Shown: piece by piece, positions 52,674 to 62,068 of the stretch
Numbering within the stretch: position 1 is the first letter of the stretch
How the letters are laid out: the number at the start of each line of letters is the position of its first letter
From: Myxococcales bacterium
GTDB taxonomy: Bacteria; Myxococcota_A; UBA9042
DNA length: 64,000 nt
Direction: 5' to 3'
Assembly (NCBI GenBank): GCA_947491025.1
Contig: CANLIC010000018.1
Location: forward strand, 1-64,000
The notes under the pieces: generated by a model
What the model saw: only the letters and a program-made list of their open reading frames with translations
The model's database searches: none
Told to the model about the DNA's origin: nothing
Position numbers and translations under genes: made by a program

Positions 52674-55600
52674 CTAGGGCTGTGACCCGGCGACGAAGCT
52701 CAGCTGCTGGGCGAAGGCCCAGGTGGTCCAAGCGTACCACGACAGCTGGTCGTGGGCGAAGTGGTCGATCGAGAGCCCCGGTGCGAACGCCCGCGTCAGC
52801 CGCATGCGCAGCGGCCCACCGGGCAGCGGCTGCCACCCGCCGATGGCCATGAAGTCGGGTAGCGTGACGCTGGTCCGCGCCGACTGGGCGACGATGTCCC
52901 AATAAGACACCTGCCAGAAGGTCGTGATCTGGATGAACTGCAGGCTGGCAGCGGCGCCCCCGTCGGCGGCCCATTGCAGCGTCGACGGCACCGCCTCGTT
53001 CGGTTGCGGCGACACCCAGCGCGGCATCTCCAGCCAGGTACCGAGCTGGAGCGCCGGCTCGCCGATGGCGACCCGTCCGGGACCCGAGGCGGCATTGAGT
53101 CCGCCCGGCGCGAACACGGCCCGCAAGTCAAACGAAGCGCCGGCGGGCCCACGTGACTCCATGACCCACGCCGCAGCATCGATGGCGCCACCGCTCGCAG
53201 CGCTTCCCTCGAGCCAGGTGCCGCCGGCGCCGACCACGCTGAGGCCCTTGGGGTGCGGCAAGAGCCCATAGAGCGTCGATTGGGTCCCGGACTTGAGCGC
53301 CGTCGCCTTGCCACCGACAAACGCCAGCAGCATGCCGCCACCGCCGCAAGCGAAGAAGGTGTTTCCAGCACCGGCGGCGTCGAAAAGCGGCTGCGGGCCT
53401 TCTGCGACGACGGTGGTCCAAGCGAAGGCAAAGGCCGGCGGCAGCGCGTAGGTCTTGGCTGCGCTGCCATCGGCGCCCACGGTCGGCGCCGGCACCAGGA
53501 GCCGATGCACCGCGCCGCCGAGCGTCAGCACCACGAGGCTGCCATCGTCGAGCCGGCGCAGAGCGCTCACCTCATCGGGGGCCGCCGCGGCACCGCCCGC
53601 GCCAACGGGGCTCGTCCAGGGGCCCTTGGCCGTGGCCGCCCATGCGCCGCCGCTGCGTAGCCAGAGCACGCCCTGCTGGTCGAGCAGCCACAGCGCCCCG
53701 GCATCGACGCCGGGCGCGGCGCCTACAACCCCGACGATGGCGCTGGTCGTCGGCGATGGCTCCGGGAACCAGCCTGCTTCGGCGTGACGCCGCAGCAGAA
53801 CGCCGCCGGCGCCGCCGATCCAGCCGGTGTCGATGGCCGGATCGAGCCAGATCGAGAGGAGATCGGCCTCGATCGGCTGCGCCTGGGGCGTGAACGAAGC
53901 GCCGCTCCAGTGCAGAATGCGTCCGCCGCGACCGACCGCGTAGGCCCCCGCCTTGCCGACCGCGGCGGCGAGCGCTGGCAGGGCGCCGCTGGGCGTCAGG
54001 ATCGGCGCTGGCTCGAGCGGTGGCCAGCTGACGATGCCTTCGGGCTCGGTCACCTGTTGGCCGATGAAGTGGCCGAGCGAGAGCGGTGCGCCCTGATCCC
54101 CCGGCACGGTCTCCAGCCCGCCATAGACCTCGATGCGCAGGCCGCCCAGCGCGCCGTGGAGCGACGTCGGCATGTGGTTCAGGGTCAGCAGCTCGGTGCG
54201 TTGGGTGGTCTCGTTGTGCGAGAGCTCCAGTACGCCGTTGCCTTCGAGGCCCAGCCAGGCCGTGACGTGGCGGCGCTTGCCCAGGCTGTCTTCGCCCATC
54301 GGCAGCCCCTGCAGGCGCACGGGGAGCTGGCGACCGAGCCGGTGGTCGAGCACCACGTCGACGTGCACAGGCACCTTGTCGGTTGGGAGCTCGACGTTGC
54401 GGGTGACCCCAAACCAGAGCGGCACGAACGCCCCGCCCTCGGTGGCCACGTAGCCCTGTCGGCAGGCGACGGCCACAGAACCGAGCCGCGACTTGAGCTC
54501 GAAGGTCGCATTCGCTTTGACGATCGCGCCCGGCCCTGGGTCGGGGTCGAACGAGAACATCCAGCTCTTGCTGACCTCACACCGGGTCTGCGCCACACCC
54601 ACCCGCGGCAGGCAGACCGGCAGCGCCGCGATGCCAGCGCTAATGCCCGCGGGGTCAGCGCCAGCGCCGCCTTGCCCGGATCCGACATCGACGGGCGTCG
54701 TCGCGCCGGGCAGGTTTGGCGCGGGAAGCGGCTGCGAAGCGCCGTAGCGGCACTCCCACCCGTCGCCGCAATCGCCGTCGCCGATGCAGGCCTTCAGGCA
54801 GAGGCCGGTCGCGGTCGCCGTCACGCCGCCCGGAGGCCAGACCGGCGCGTCGGCGGCGAGGCATTGCAAGCCCTTGCCGCAGGGCAAGTTTGGGCCGCAC
54901 GGCGCGCAGGACTCGCCCGGGCCGGCGCCCCCCTTGCACCGACCGCGCGGCAGGCCACTGACCTTGTCGGCGTTGATCACGCGGCCGAGGATGGTGCCGC
55001 TGCCATAGAATCGCTTGGGCCAGACCGGCGGCTCGCCCGTGCCCGGCTGCGGGTACTCGCGGATGAGGAGGGTCGCGTTTTCACTCGCGGTGCCGGCGAT
55101 CGTGGCGGCACCAAAGCCGCCGGCGCTGGCAGAGACGTCGAGCGGCCCGTGCAGATCGAGCGTCGAGATGACGACCTGGCCGCGGTGATCGGTGATGCCG
55201 CGCTTCTCGACATCGAGCCCGTCGTCGATGACGACCAAAGCGCCTTGCACGACGCCGCCCGGCCAGCCGGCGCGCTGGACCGTCACGTTGAGGGCCCGCT
55301 CCAGCGGCCCGCCCCAGGTGCCAAACGACTGCTGGGCGGGATCGAAGTAGACATAGGCGTTCTTCAAGAGGTTCTGGCCGAGGGGCGCCTTGGGGCTGCC
55401 GAAGCGCGCCAGGACCGAGACCGCTCCTGGCCCAGCGGCGGGTGGGGTGCGGGTGCGGACCAGGCCGGCGTCTTCGACCTCGATGCCGACGCCCTCTTTT
55501 TCGCCAAAGCGCACGAGGCTCAAGGCGTCGACGCCATCGCCGACGAGGTCGACCAGCGTCCCTCCCGCCTGGCCACCGCGGCCCGGCAGCACCGCCACGA

Positions 55601-56672
55601 GCCGCGGCAGCGCGCTGGCGTACTGCGCGCGCCCCGGGAAGATGGCGACGCCGCTGGCGAAGTAGAGCCGCACGTCGGCCCGCCCGGGGCTGCCGGCCGG
55701 TGCGACCGCGCTCGCGCTCTGCGGGCCCTGCGGTCCGGGGCCGAGCTTGGCGGCGTCGAGGCTGCCGATGCGGATGCCGAGCAAAGCGCCGAGCGACGGC
55801 GGTGCGCTGTAGCGGAGCGTCAGGGGTGTGCCGCCGGCCGGGTCCAGGCGTTCGGGCTGCACCCAGGCCAGGTCCACGCCCGTTACGGCGGGCGGCTCTT
55901 TGGCGGGCAGGAAGCGAAAGCCGTCGTCCAGCTGGCCCTGACCGTCGCCGTTGGCGGCGATGACGTCGACCAGGAGCCCCTTGGCGCTGAGGACCTCGCC
56001 TTCAGGCAGCAGTGGCGCGGGCGGCAGCCACATCGTGGCAACGTGCTCATCCTGGACGTCGACGCCGATGGCCATGCGGTTGCCGAAGAGGAACGACGTC
56101 CCCGGCAAGAAACCCGCGCCTTGCACCGTCACGAGCGTGGCGCTGCCGGCCGGCGCGGCCGCGGGCTCGACCGAGTCGACGCGCACCGTCGCGATGAACT
56201 GAAACGCGGCCTCGAGGTGGAGGGTCGGCAGCGGCAGCCGCTTGGCGACGTCCTGGCGGATGACCTGCACAGCGGCGAAACCCGGCGGCTGCGGCGGGGT
56301 GCGGCAGCGCAGCGTCTGGTCGTCGACGATCTGCAGGTCGAGGCACTGCGAGGCGCCGATCCACACCGCCTGGGCGGACTCCAGGCCGATGCCGCGTACC
56401 TCGATCGCCGTCCCGCCCTCGCTGGGGCCGTGGTCGGGCAAGACCGCCGAGATCAGCGCGCCGTTGGGGTCGGACGCATCGCCTCCACCGGCGTCTGGCT
56501 TGCCAGCGTCGCCCTGCGTCCCGTCTGCGTCGACCCCCGCACCGGCAGCGTCTGCTGGGGCCTCCTCGGCGGGCTCACCGCAGCCCAGTACAGCGACCAG
56601 GGCCAGCGCGGACGGGCACCAGAGGCGAAGGGCCCACGGTCGGGCCTGCGGTCGGGTGAGGGCGCAAGGCAT
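52674..56672 (-). CDS. Large IPT/TIG-domain lipoprotein with beta-propeller-like C-terminal half
   Basis: The 1332-residue protein has lipobox VLGC (Cys at about residue 31), an acidic Asp/Ala/Gly linker, then three IPT/TIG immunoglobulin-like domains in the first 450 residues: AVLPDHGPSEGGTAIEVRG, VEPAAAPAGSATLVTVQG and VLPGRGGQAGGTLVDLVG. A carboxypeptidase-like beta segment and a Cys-rich knot (about 585-690) with the 'GDGDCGDGWEC' type pattern follow. The C-terminal 450 residues have repeated SIWLDPAIDTGWIGGAGG-like blades, suggesting a beta-propeller. It is exposed on the cell surface or outer membrane. The function is unknown; adhesion or ligand binding is plausible. ATG at 56672 begins the signal, with weak ribosome-site support; the reading to 56867 adds only low-complexity sequence. 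Confidence 0.78.
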   Translation of the reverse strand: MPCALTRPQARPWALRLWCPSALALVAVLGCGEPAEEAPADAAGAGVDADGTQGDAGKPDAGGGDASDPNGALISAVLPDHGPSEGGTAIEVRGIGLESAQAVWIGASQCLDLQIVDDQTLRCRTPPQPPGFAAVQVIRQDVAKRLPLPTLHLEAAFQFIATVRVDSVEPAAAPAGSATLVTVQGAGFLPGTSFLFGNRMAIGVDVQDEHVATMWLPPAPLLPEGEVLSAKGLLVDVIAANGDGQGQLDDGFRFLPAKEPPAVTGVDLAWVQPERLDPAGGTPLTLRYSAPPSLGALLGIRIGSLDAAKLGPGPQGPQSASAVAPAGSPGRADVRLYFASGVAIFPGRAQYASALPRLVAVLPGRGGQAGGTLVDLVGDGVDALSLVRFGEKEGVGIEVEDAGLVRTRTPPAAGPGAVSVLARFGSPKAPLGQNLLKNAYVYFDPAQQSFGTWGGPLERALNVTVQRAGWPGGVVQGALVVIDDGLDVEKRGITDHRGQVVISTLDLHGPLDVSASAGGFGAATIAGTASENATLLIREYPQPGTGEPPVWPKRFYGSGTILGRVINADKVSGLPRGRCKGGAGPGESCAPCGPNLPCGKGLQCLAADAPVWPPGGVTATATGLCLKACIGDGDCGDGWECRYGASQPLPAPNLPGATTPVDVGSGQGGAGADPAGISAGIAALPVCLPRVGVAQTRCEVSKSWMFSFDPDPGPGAIVKANATFELKSRLGSVAVACRQGYVATEGGAFVPLWFGVTRNVELPTDKVPVHVDVVLDHRLGRQLPVRLQGLPMGEDSLGKRRHVTAWLGLEGNGVLELSHNETTQRTELLTLNHMPTSLHGALGGLRIEVYGGLETVPGDQGAPLSLGHFIGQQVTEPEGIVSWPPLEPAPILTPSGALPALAAAVGKAGAYAVGRGGRILHWSGASFTPQAQPIEADLLSIWLDPAIDTGWIGGAGGVLLRRHAEAGWFPEPSPTTSAIVGVVGAAPGVDAGALWLLDQQGVLWLRSGGAWAATAKGPWTSPVGAGGAAAAPDEVSALRRLDDGSLVVLTLGGAVHRLLVPAPTVGADGSAAKTYALPPAFAFAWTTVVAEGPQPLFDAAGAGNTFFACGGGGMLLAFVGGKATALKSGTQSTLYGLLPHPKGLSVVGAGGTWLEGSAASGGAIDAAAWVMESRGPAGASFDLRAVFAPGGLNAASGPGRVAIGEPALQLGTWLEMPRWVSPQPNEAVPSTLQWAADGGAAASLQFIQITTFWQVSYWDIVAQSARTSVTLPDFMAIGGWQPLPGGPLRMRLTRAFAPGLSIDHFAHDQLSWYAWTTWAFAQQLSFVAGSQP

Positions 56673-57201
56673 CGCTGGCACGGCTTTTGGCTCCTGACGT
56701 CCGCGCGCAGGGGGCAGGCGGGGGCGTGATGGTAGCGCCGGTGCGCCGGGTTGGGGAGGGCTCGCGCCCTTGGAACCGGTGTGCGGCGGTGCACGTCGGC
56801 CGTCGCAGGGGCGGGGGGCGCCAGCGGGCGTAGGGGCCCATGCGTGCCCGCGGGTGTCGCTGGGCAACCGACGCCAAGGTGCCGTTGCGTTGACCGACCT
56901 GGGCCCGCGAGGCAGGCTTCGCCGCGGACTGGATGCACCTTCAGGGATGTCCAGCCAGCGCCGCCAAGGGCGACGGTGCGAGGAACGATGGGCGCGCCGA
57001 GACGCGCTGGGCGCCCCTCGCGGGGGGGCGGCGTAGGCGCAAAGTCAGGCCGCGGGCAGCCAGAACGCGGTGAGAGCACGGCAAGGACACAGCCTGGTGT
57101 GCGCGCAGCGCTGGGAACGGCCGCCGCCGGCCGCGACTCCCCCGCCCGGCCGTTCGCCCCGGAGACGGCAGCCACGGGCTGATCACACACGGAGACAACG
57201 C
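56673..57201. other. Divergent intergenic region, no gene seen
   Basis: These 529 bp lie between the leftward IPT/TIG lipoprotein and the rightward isocitrate-dehydrogenase pair. Frames crossing it in both directions are Arg/Pro-rich reading artefacts without starts or ribosome sites. GGAG at the right end is the ribosome site of the IDH gene. No clear promoter or operator stands out. Confidence 0.5.
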
Positions 57202-58215
57202 ATGGCGTATGAACTGGTCCTGCTGGAGGGCGATGGCATCGGCCCCGAGGTCAGCGACGCGACCGTGGCCGTGCTTGCGGCGGCCGGGGTTGCCATCGAC
57301 TGGTTGCGCATGCCCGCGGGCGCTGGCGCGGTGCCGGCGCATGGCACGCCGCTGCCCGACAGCACGCTGCGGGCGATCGAGCGCTGCCGGGTGGCGCTGA
57401 AGGGCCCGATCACGACGCCGGTTGGCGGTGGCTTCACCAGCGTGAACGTCGCCATTCGCCAGGCGCTCGATCTCTACGTCAGCCTGCGGCCGGTGCGGTC
57501 GATCCCCGGATTGCGGACCCGCCACGAGGGCGTCGACCTGGTGATTTTCCGCGAGAACACCGAGGGCCTCTACAAGGGCATGGAACATGAGCCGGTGCCG
57601 GGCGTGGTCGAGACGCTGCGCATCATCTCGGCGGATGCGTGCCGCCGCATCTGCCGCTGGGCCGGCGACTGGGCGCGGGCTGAGGGCCGTCGTCGGCTGA
57701 CGCTGGTGCACAAGGCCACGATCATGAAGCAATCGGACGGCTTGTTTCTCAAGTCGTTCCATGAGGTCGGCGAGGCGTACCCCTTCCTCCGCCGAGACGA
57801 CGCGCTGGTCGATGACGTCGTGCGCGAGCTGGTCCTCGACCCGACCGGGTTTGACTGCCTCGTCATGGAGAACCTCTACGGCGATGTGCTGAGCGACCTC
57901 TGCGCCGGCCTCGTCGGCGGCCTCGGCGTGGTGCCCGGGGCCAACATTGGCGATCGCTATGCGGTCTTTGAGGCGGTGCACGGCTCGGCGCCTGACATCG
58001 CTGGCAAGGGACTGGCCAATCCGACCGCGCTCATCCAGTCGGCGGTGCTGCTGCTGCGCCACATCGGGGAGCGGTCGGCGGCGGCGCGGATCGAGCGCGC
58101 GTTGCTCTCGGTGCTCGCAGCGGGCCAGGTGCGCACCCGTGACCTCGGCGGCACGGCGGACACCGCAGGATTCCGGGACGCGGTCATCGCGGCGCTGGCG
58201 CAGGAGGCGGCATGA
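57202..58215 (+). CDS. NAD-dependent isocitrate dehydrogenase, catalytic-type subunit
   Basis: The 337-residue enzyme oxidatively decarboxylates isocitrate to 2-oxoglutarate. Seen motifs are LEGDGIGPEV at the N-terminus, the substrate loop FTSVNVAIRQALDLYVSLRPVR, RENTEGLYKGMEH with the catalytic Tyr, the catalytic Lys in HKATIMKQSDGLF, metal Asp residues in NLYGDVLSDL, and the cofactor loop HGSAPDIAGKGLANP. These match NAD-type IDH/homoisocitrate dehydrogenases and the eukaryotic IDH3 alpha subunit. Isopropylmalate dehydrogenase is a paralogous alternative, but GFTSVNV favours isocitrate. ATG at 57202 has GGAG seven bases upstream. The next gene starts in the ATGA overlap and encodes a paralogous subunit. 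Confidence 0.85.
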   Translation: MAYELVLLEGDGIGPEVSDATVAVLAAAGVAIDWLRMPAGAGAVPAHGTPLPDSTLRAIERCRVALKGPITTPVGGGFTSVNVAIRQALDLYVSLRPVRSIPGLRTRHEGVDLVIFRENTEGLYKGMEHEPVPGVVETLRIISADACRRICRWAGDWARAEGRRRLTLVHKATIMKQSDGLFLKSFHEVGEAYPFLRRDDALVDDVVRELVLDPTGFDCLVMENLYGDVLSDLCAGLVGGLGVVPGANIGDRYAVFEAVHGSAPDIAGKGLANPTALIQSAVLLLRHIGERSAAARIERALLSVLAAGQVRTRDLGGTADTAGFRDAVIAALAQEAA

Positions 58216-59357
58216 ACACGTTGCCCGATCGTCCGCAGGGAATGGTGGCGGCAGATGCGGAGCGCTCGGCCGCCGCGACCGACGCCAGTCGTGCCTTGGT
58301 GCCGCGCGTGGTGCTGCTCGAGGCCGGCCCGGTGAGCGCGGCGCTCGGCGAGGCCGTGCGGAGCGTCGTCGCCGCCGCCGGCGTCGATGTGGCGTGGCAG
58401 ATCGAGCCCGCCGGTGCGCTGGGCGTCGATCGCTTCGGTTCGCCACTGCCGGATGCCACGGTCGCCGCGATCGGCGACGCCGGGCTCTGTCTGAAGACCC
58501 TGCTGCGTACGCCGACCGGCGGCGGTTACGAGAGCCCGAACGTGCAGCTCCGTAAGCGGCTCGGCATCTTCGCCGGCGTGCGGGCGATTCGTAACCTCGA
58601 CGGCGTGAAAAGCCGGTACCAGGGCGTCGACGTGCTGCTGGTGCGTGAGCTGACCGAGGAGATCTACAGCGGGATCGAGCACGAGGTGGTGCCCGGCGTG
58701 GTGCAGACGATCAAGGTGCTGACCCGCAACAAGAGCGAGCGCGTCATCCGCTTCGCTTTCGAGCTGGCGCGCCGGCGTGGTCGCAAGCGCCTCACGCTGG
58801 TCCACAAAGCCAACATCATGAAGCGGAGCGACGGGCTCTTTCGCGCCATCGGCCGGGAGATCGCCAGCGACTTTCCAGACATCGCGTTCGACGACGTCAT
58901 CGCCGACAACGCCGCGATGCAGCTGGTGGTGCGGCCCGAGCGCTTCGACGTCCTGGTCGCCGGCAACCTCTTTGGAGACATCCTGGCCGACGTCGGTGCC
59001 GGCCTGGTCGGTGGCAGCGCGCTCGTCACGTCGCACAATTCCGGCCTGCTGCCGGCCGACGGACGCCCGGTCGAGGTCTTCGAAGCGACCCACCACGTCG
59101 GGCTGGCCGTGGACACCGACGGAGAGCCGGCGGCGAGCCCGTTGGCGCTGCTGCTGCCGGCGCTCGACCTGCTGCGCCACCTGGGCGCCACCGAAGCGGC
59201 GACGCGGATCGGCTTGGCGATCACAGCCGTGCTGCGCGATCGAGCGGCGACGACGCCGGATCACGGTGGCAGGGCCTCGACAAGGGCGATGGCGGCGGCG
59301 ATAGTCGCGGCGCTGCCCGCGAGCGCGGGCGCAGTCGCCCCGGCCGGCGCGCGCTGA
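58212..59357 (+). CDS. Degenerate isocitrate dehydrogenase-family subunit (IDH3 beta/gamma-like)
   Basis: The 381-residue paralogue of the preceding IDH is coupled by an ATGA overlap. It keeps the fold, the catalytic Lys context HKANIMKRSDGLF and NLFGDILADVGAG. It has lost signature residues: GDGIGPE is replaced by EAGPVSA; RENTEGLY becomes RELTEEIYSG; and the NAD loop HGSAPDIAGKGLANP becomes a THHVGLAVDTDGEPAASP-like segment. Substrate Arg residues partly remain (LRKRLGIF, VRAIRNLDGVKSRYQG). This pattern mirrors eukaryotic IDH3 beta and gamma, which bind effectors or citrate rather than turning over. A regulatory partner is the best reading. The first 30 residues are an extra Ala-rich leader. 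Confidence 0.82.
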   Translation: MNTLPDRPQGMVAADAERSAAATDASRALVPRVVLLEAGPVSAALGEAVRSVVAAAGVDVAWQIEPAGALGVDRFGSPLPDATVAAIGDAGLCLKTLLRTPTGGGYESPNVQLRKRLGIFAGVRAIRNLDGVKSRYQGVDVLLVRELTEEIYSGIEHEVVPGVVQTIKVLTRNKSERVIRFAFELARRRGRKRLTLVHKANIMKRSDGLFRAIGREIASDFPDIAFDDVIADNAAMQLVVRPERFDVLVAGNLFGDILADVGAGLVGGSALVTSHNSGLLPADGRPVEVFEATHHVGLAVDTDGEPAASPLALLLPALDLLRHLGATEAATRIGLAITAVLRDRAATTPDHGGRASTRAMAAAIVAALPASAGAVAPAGAR

Positions 59358-59440
59358 GCCCGGGGCGCGACGCGGCGCCGAGCCACTACCGCGCGCCCGG
59401 CGAGGGCGCCTGACGAACCGAAAGAAAGGGAGAGGATCCG

Positions 59441-59791
59441 ATGGCCTACATCATCACCCGCCTCTGCACCGACTGCAAGGACACCGCCTGCGCCGACGTG
59501 TGCCCGGTCGAGTGCATCTACGAGCAGCCGAGCACCACCGGCAGCTGGGCAAACCAGCTCTACATCAACCCGGACGAGTGCATCGACTGCACCAACTGCG
59601 AGCCGGCCTGCCCGTGGCGCGCCATCTTCGAAGAGGACGAAGTGCCCGCCCTCTTCCAGGACGACATCGCCATCAACTACAAGATGGCCGAAAACGCCAG
59701 TGATTTCAATGTGGCGACGGTCAGGAAGGGCGCGGCGCCGACCGAGTCGCAGATCCAGACCAACTTCAGCAAGTACAACTACAAGCCCTAA
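59441..59791 (+). CDS. fdxA: 7Fe ferredoxin (FdxA-type)
   Basis: The 116-residue ferredoxin closely follows Azotobacter ferredoxin I. The N-terminal Cys pattern is Cys9, Cys12, Cys17, Cys21 and Cys25 in LCTDCKDTACADVCPVEC; the second block is PDECIDCTNCEPACPW. In the family, three Cys bind a [3Fe-4S] cluster and four a [4Fe-4S] cluster. The C-terminal extension is long and acidic then basic (EDEVPALFQDD, NFSKYNYKP), as in FdxA. It is a cytoplasmic electron carrier. The ATG at 59441 follows GGGAGAGGA. It lies 83 bp after the IDH pair and before a small membrane protein gene, so a link to 2-oxoglutarate metabolism is possible but unproven. Confidence 0.92.
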   Translation: MAYIITRLCTDCKDTACADVCPVECIYEQPSTTGSWANQLYINPDECIDCTNCEPACPWRAIFEEDEVPALFQDDIAINYKMAENASDFNVATVRKGAAPTESQIQTNFSKYNYKP

Positions 59792-59817
59792 GAGATCGGG
59801 CATCCGCCGGGGCGCAG

Positions 59818-60450
59818 GTGCTCGAAGCCGAAGTCGCAGCCGCTAGCGAAGCCGCACGCCGCCTGGAGCGGATCTTGCGGATCGACTCAGCGGTGGTCGC
59901 GGTCGCGGTGCTTGTCCACGTCGGCGCCGGCGCGCTGGTCGCCTGGCATGCGCGCGTTGGCGGGGCAGAAGATTGGTGGCTCTACGCCCTGATGGCGTTG
60001 ACGACCGCCGTCATGATCACCAACTACGGGCGGCTCGGGAAGCACAACAGCCTGCTTCGCCGCTCGTTCTCGGGCGTCGCAACGCTGCTCGTGGTCGTCT
60101 CGTGGGCTGCCCTGCTCGCCGATCGCACCACGCCCACCGACGGCACGCTGCGGGTCGGCGTCGCGGCGCCGATGCTGTGGACTTCGGTGGCGATGGAGGC
60201 GGTGGTCGCGTTGTTGCTGGTCGTGCACCTGTTCACTTTGGCGCCGCGGCTGCGGGCAGCGCGCGATCGGGCACGCAGCGGGCGGCGGGCGGTGGCGCTT
60301 CAACGCGAAGCGCTGCAGGCGGCCTCCCAAAGCGCGCGGGCCTACGATGATCCGCGCGAGGCGATCGACGACGCCGCTGACTCCGCTTCGCGAGGCGATA
60401 CGCCGCCCGAGCGCGATACGCTGGCGGCAGATCGCGGAGACGCGCCATGA
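59818..60450 (+). CDS. Four-helix integral membrane protein
   Basis: The 210-residue protein has four predicted membrane segments: about 22-45 (AVVAVAVLVHVGAGALVAW), 53-70, 85-101 and 121-142 (VAMEAVVALLLVVHLF), after an N-terminal amphipathic lead. A cytoplasmic basic, helical and then acidic tail follows (140-210). No family was recognised. It starts at GTG 59818, 26 bases after the ferredoxin stop, with a weak ribosome site. It overlaps mreC by ATGA, so it is probably part of the mreC-mreD-mrdA cell-shape operon. A helper of the elongation machinery is a context-based guess. Confidence 0.6.
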   Translation: MLEAEVAAASEAARRLERILRIDSAVVAVAVLVHVGAGALVAWHARVGGAEDWWLYALMALTTAVMITNYGRLGKHNSLLRRSFSGVATLLVVVSWAALLADRTTPTDGTLRVGVAAPMLWTSVAMEAVVALLLVVHLFTLAPRLRAARDRARSGRRAVALQREALQAASQSARAYDDPREAIDDAADSASRGDTPPERDTLAADRGDAP

Positions 60451-61376
60451 TCTGGGCCCTGCTGCGGCGGCACCAGGTGCGGATCCTCAGCCTGACGCTG
60501 CTGCTCTTGCCGCTGGTCTCGATGTATGTTCACGGCAAGCAAAGGCAAGACAGCACCGCGATCGAGCGCGGCCTGCTGCGTCTGTCGAGCCCGGTCCAGG
60601 GCGTCACCGATGGCGTCATCTCGGCGCTCGGCGAGGCCTTTCGCAGCTACATCGACCTCGTCGACGTCCGCGCTCGCAACGTCGGCCTGGAGCGTGAGAA
60701 CCGCGAGCTGCTCGGCGAGGCGCTGCGCAGCCGGGCGCAAGGCGAGGAGCTGCGGCGGGTCAAGCTGCTCTGCGGCTTCCGGGAGGAGCACGACGAGCTG
60801 CGGTCGGTGCCGGCCAAGGTCGTCTCGCGCGAGATCAGCCAGTTCTTTCGCGTGCTGCGCTTGCAGATCGACGCCCGCGATCTCAAAGAGGTCCGTGAAG
60901 GCCAGGCGGTCGTGACGCACGACGGCGTGGTCGGCCGCATCGAGCGCGTCGGCGGCGATAGCGCCGACGTGATGCTGATCACCGACGCCCGCTCGGCCGC
61001 CGACGCCACGATCGCCGGCAAGGGCGTCGCGGGGACCGCGCGTGGCAAGGGCAAGGCCAGCGAGTTCGGGGCGGACTTCGTGCACTTGGAGCGGGCGGAG
61101 CAGGCGATGCCGATCGAGCCAGGCGACGCGGTGTTGACCAGCGGCCACGACAAGGTGTTTCCGCCCGGCTTGGAGCTCGGCCACGTTGTCGCCACCGCCC
61201 CAAGCCGCCAGGGGCCCTACGTCGGCTACGCGCTGACGCCGGCGGTCACGTTCGCGACGCTCGAAGAGGTGCTCATCATCGTCGGGCAGCAGCCGGGCAC
61301 CTCTGGCCTCCCCGCCGGCCAGCCGCGTGCCTTGCCGCGCGTGCGCTCCGATCCGGCGAACATTCCGGACGGTTGA
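60447..61376 (+). CDS. mreC: Rod-shape-determining protein MreC
   Basis: The 309-residue bitopic protein has one N-terminal helix (about 10-30, VRILSLTLLLLPLVSMYV), a coiled coil (about 65-110) with RNVGLERENRELLGEALR, and two beta domains of the MreC family. The latter are marked by VPAKVVSREISQFFRVLRLQIDARD, QAVVTHDGVVGRIERVG and GDAVLTSGHDKVFPPGLELGHV. It links MreB filaments to PBP2 in lateral wall synthesis. mreB is absent from this operon, which instead follows an unrelated membrane gene; mreD and mrdA come next as usual. The ATG overlaps the previous stop as ATGA. The C-terminal Pro/Gly tail is short. Confidence 0.92.
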   Translation: MIWALLRRHQVRILSLTLLLLPLVSMYVHGKQRQDSTAIERGLLRLSSPVQGVTDGVISALGEAFRSYIDLVDVRARNVGLERENRELLGEALRSRAQGEELRRVKLLCGFREEHDELRSVPAKVVSREISQFFRVLRLQIDARDLKEVREGQAVVTHDGVVGRIERVGGDSADVMLITDARSAADATIAGKGVAGTARGKGKASEFGADFVHLERAEQAMPIEPGDAVLTSGHDKVFPPGLELGHVVATAPSRQGPYVGYALTPAVTFATLEEVLIIVGQQPGTSGLPAGQPRALPRVRSDPANIPDG

Positions 61377-61522
61377 CGCCGGCTGGGCCTACACGCTCCG
61401 CCGCGGCGGGCGGGGCCTGGGCCGGCATCAGGTGTTGACGGAGCCATGCGGCCGCCCCCATGGTCGGGGCGCGCGGTCGGGTCCGCCGGCCACGGCCCCG
61501 GCGCCCACGGGAGGCGAGCGCT

Positions 61523-62068
61523 TTGCGACCTGTAGCCTGGACACTCTTCACCGTGCTGCTGCTCAGCTTTGAGGGGCCGCTGCTGCGCCACGTCGATCGC
61601 TGGTGGCTTGCGCCCGATTTGCTGGTGCTGGCGGCGCTGTACCTCGGGAGCCGCTGCAGTTGGCTGGTCGGGCTGAGCTGCGCGGCGGCGATCGGGTTGT
61701 GGAAGGACGCGTTCTCCCTGGCTGCACCGGTCGGCACCTTCGTCGAGATCGGCACCCTGCTCTGTGCGGCGACCTCGCTGCTCGGCAACCGCCTCGATCT
61801 ACGGTCGACGCTCCCGACGATGGCGGCGGCAGGCGGCGCGACATTCGCTGCGGTGGGCCTCTTCTTGCTCTTCCAGGCGCTCTTCCACCGTAACTTCGGG
61901 GCGTTCGACGAGGTCCTGCGGGCGGCGCCGCCGATGGCGCTGGGGACGATGCTGGCAGCACCGGTCGTGTTCTGGATCTACGACCGCATCGGCGACGTGC
62001 TCTCCCGCGGTGATCGCATCGGCGCCCTGCCAGATCGCCGGCGGGACGGCCTGCGTAGGACACGATGA
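61523..62068 (+). CDS. mreD: MreD-like membrane protein
   Basis: The roughly 181-residue protein has four or five membrane segments, including the LLVLAALYLGSRCSWLVGLSCAA and TFAAVGLFLLFQALF stretches, and the WKDAFSLAAPVGTF loop typical of MreD. The TTG at 61523 is preferred because GGGAGG lies eight bases upstream; the longer reading from 61460 starts with an Arg/Pro-rich stretch. It is 146 bp after mreC and overlaps mrdA as ATGA. MreD cooperates with MreC and PBP2 in elongasome function. Confidence 0.78.
   Translation: MRPVAWTLFTVLLLSFEGPLLRHVDRWWLAPDLLVLAALYLGSRCSWLVGLSCAAAIGLWKDAFSLAAPVGTFVEIGTLLCAATSLLGNRLDLRSTLPTMAAAGGATFAAVGLFLLFQALFHRNFGAFDEVLRAAPPMALGTMLAAPVVFWIYDRIGDVLSRGDRIGALPDRRRDGLRRTR

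Noticed and set aside
53784..56729. 981-residue plus-strand frame opposite the IPT/TIG lipoprotein
   Set aside because: Arg/Ala/Asp/Gly-rich antisense sequence without a domain. The minus strand encodes IPT/TIG domains and a lipobox.
58212..59357. Second IDH-like gene as a pseudogene
   Set aside because: The frame is intact, coupled to the first by an ATGA overlap, and many fold and catalytic-region residues are kept. A regulatory subunit fits better than decay.
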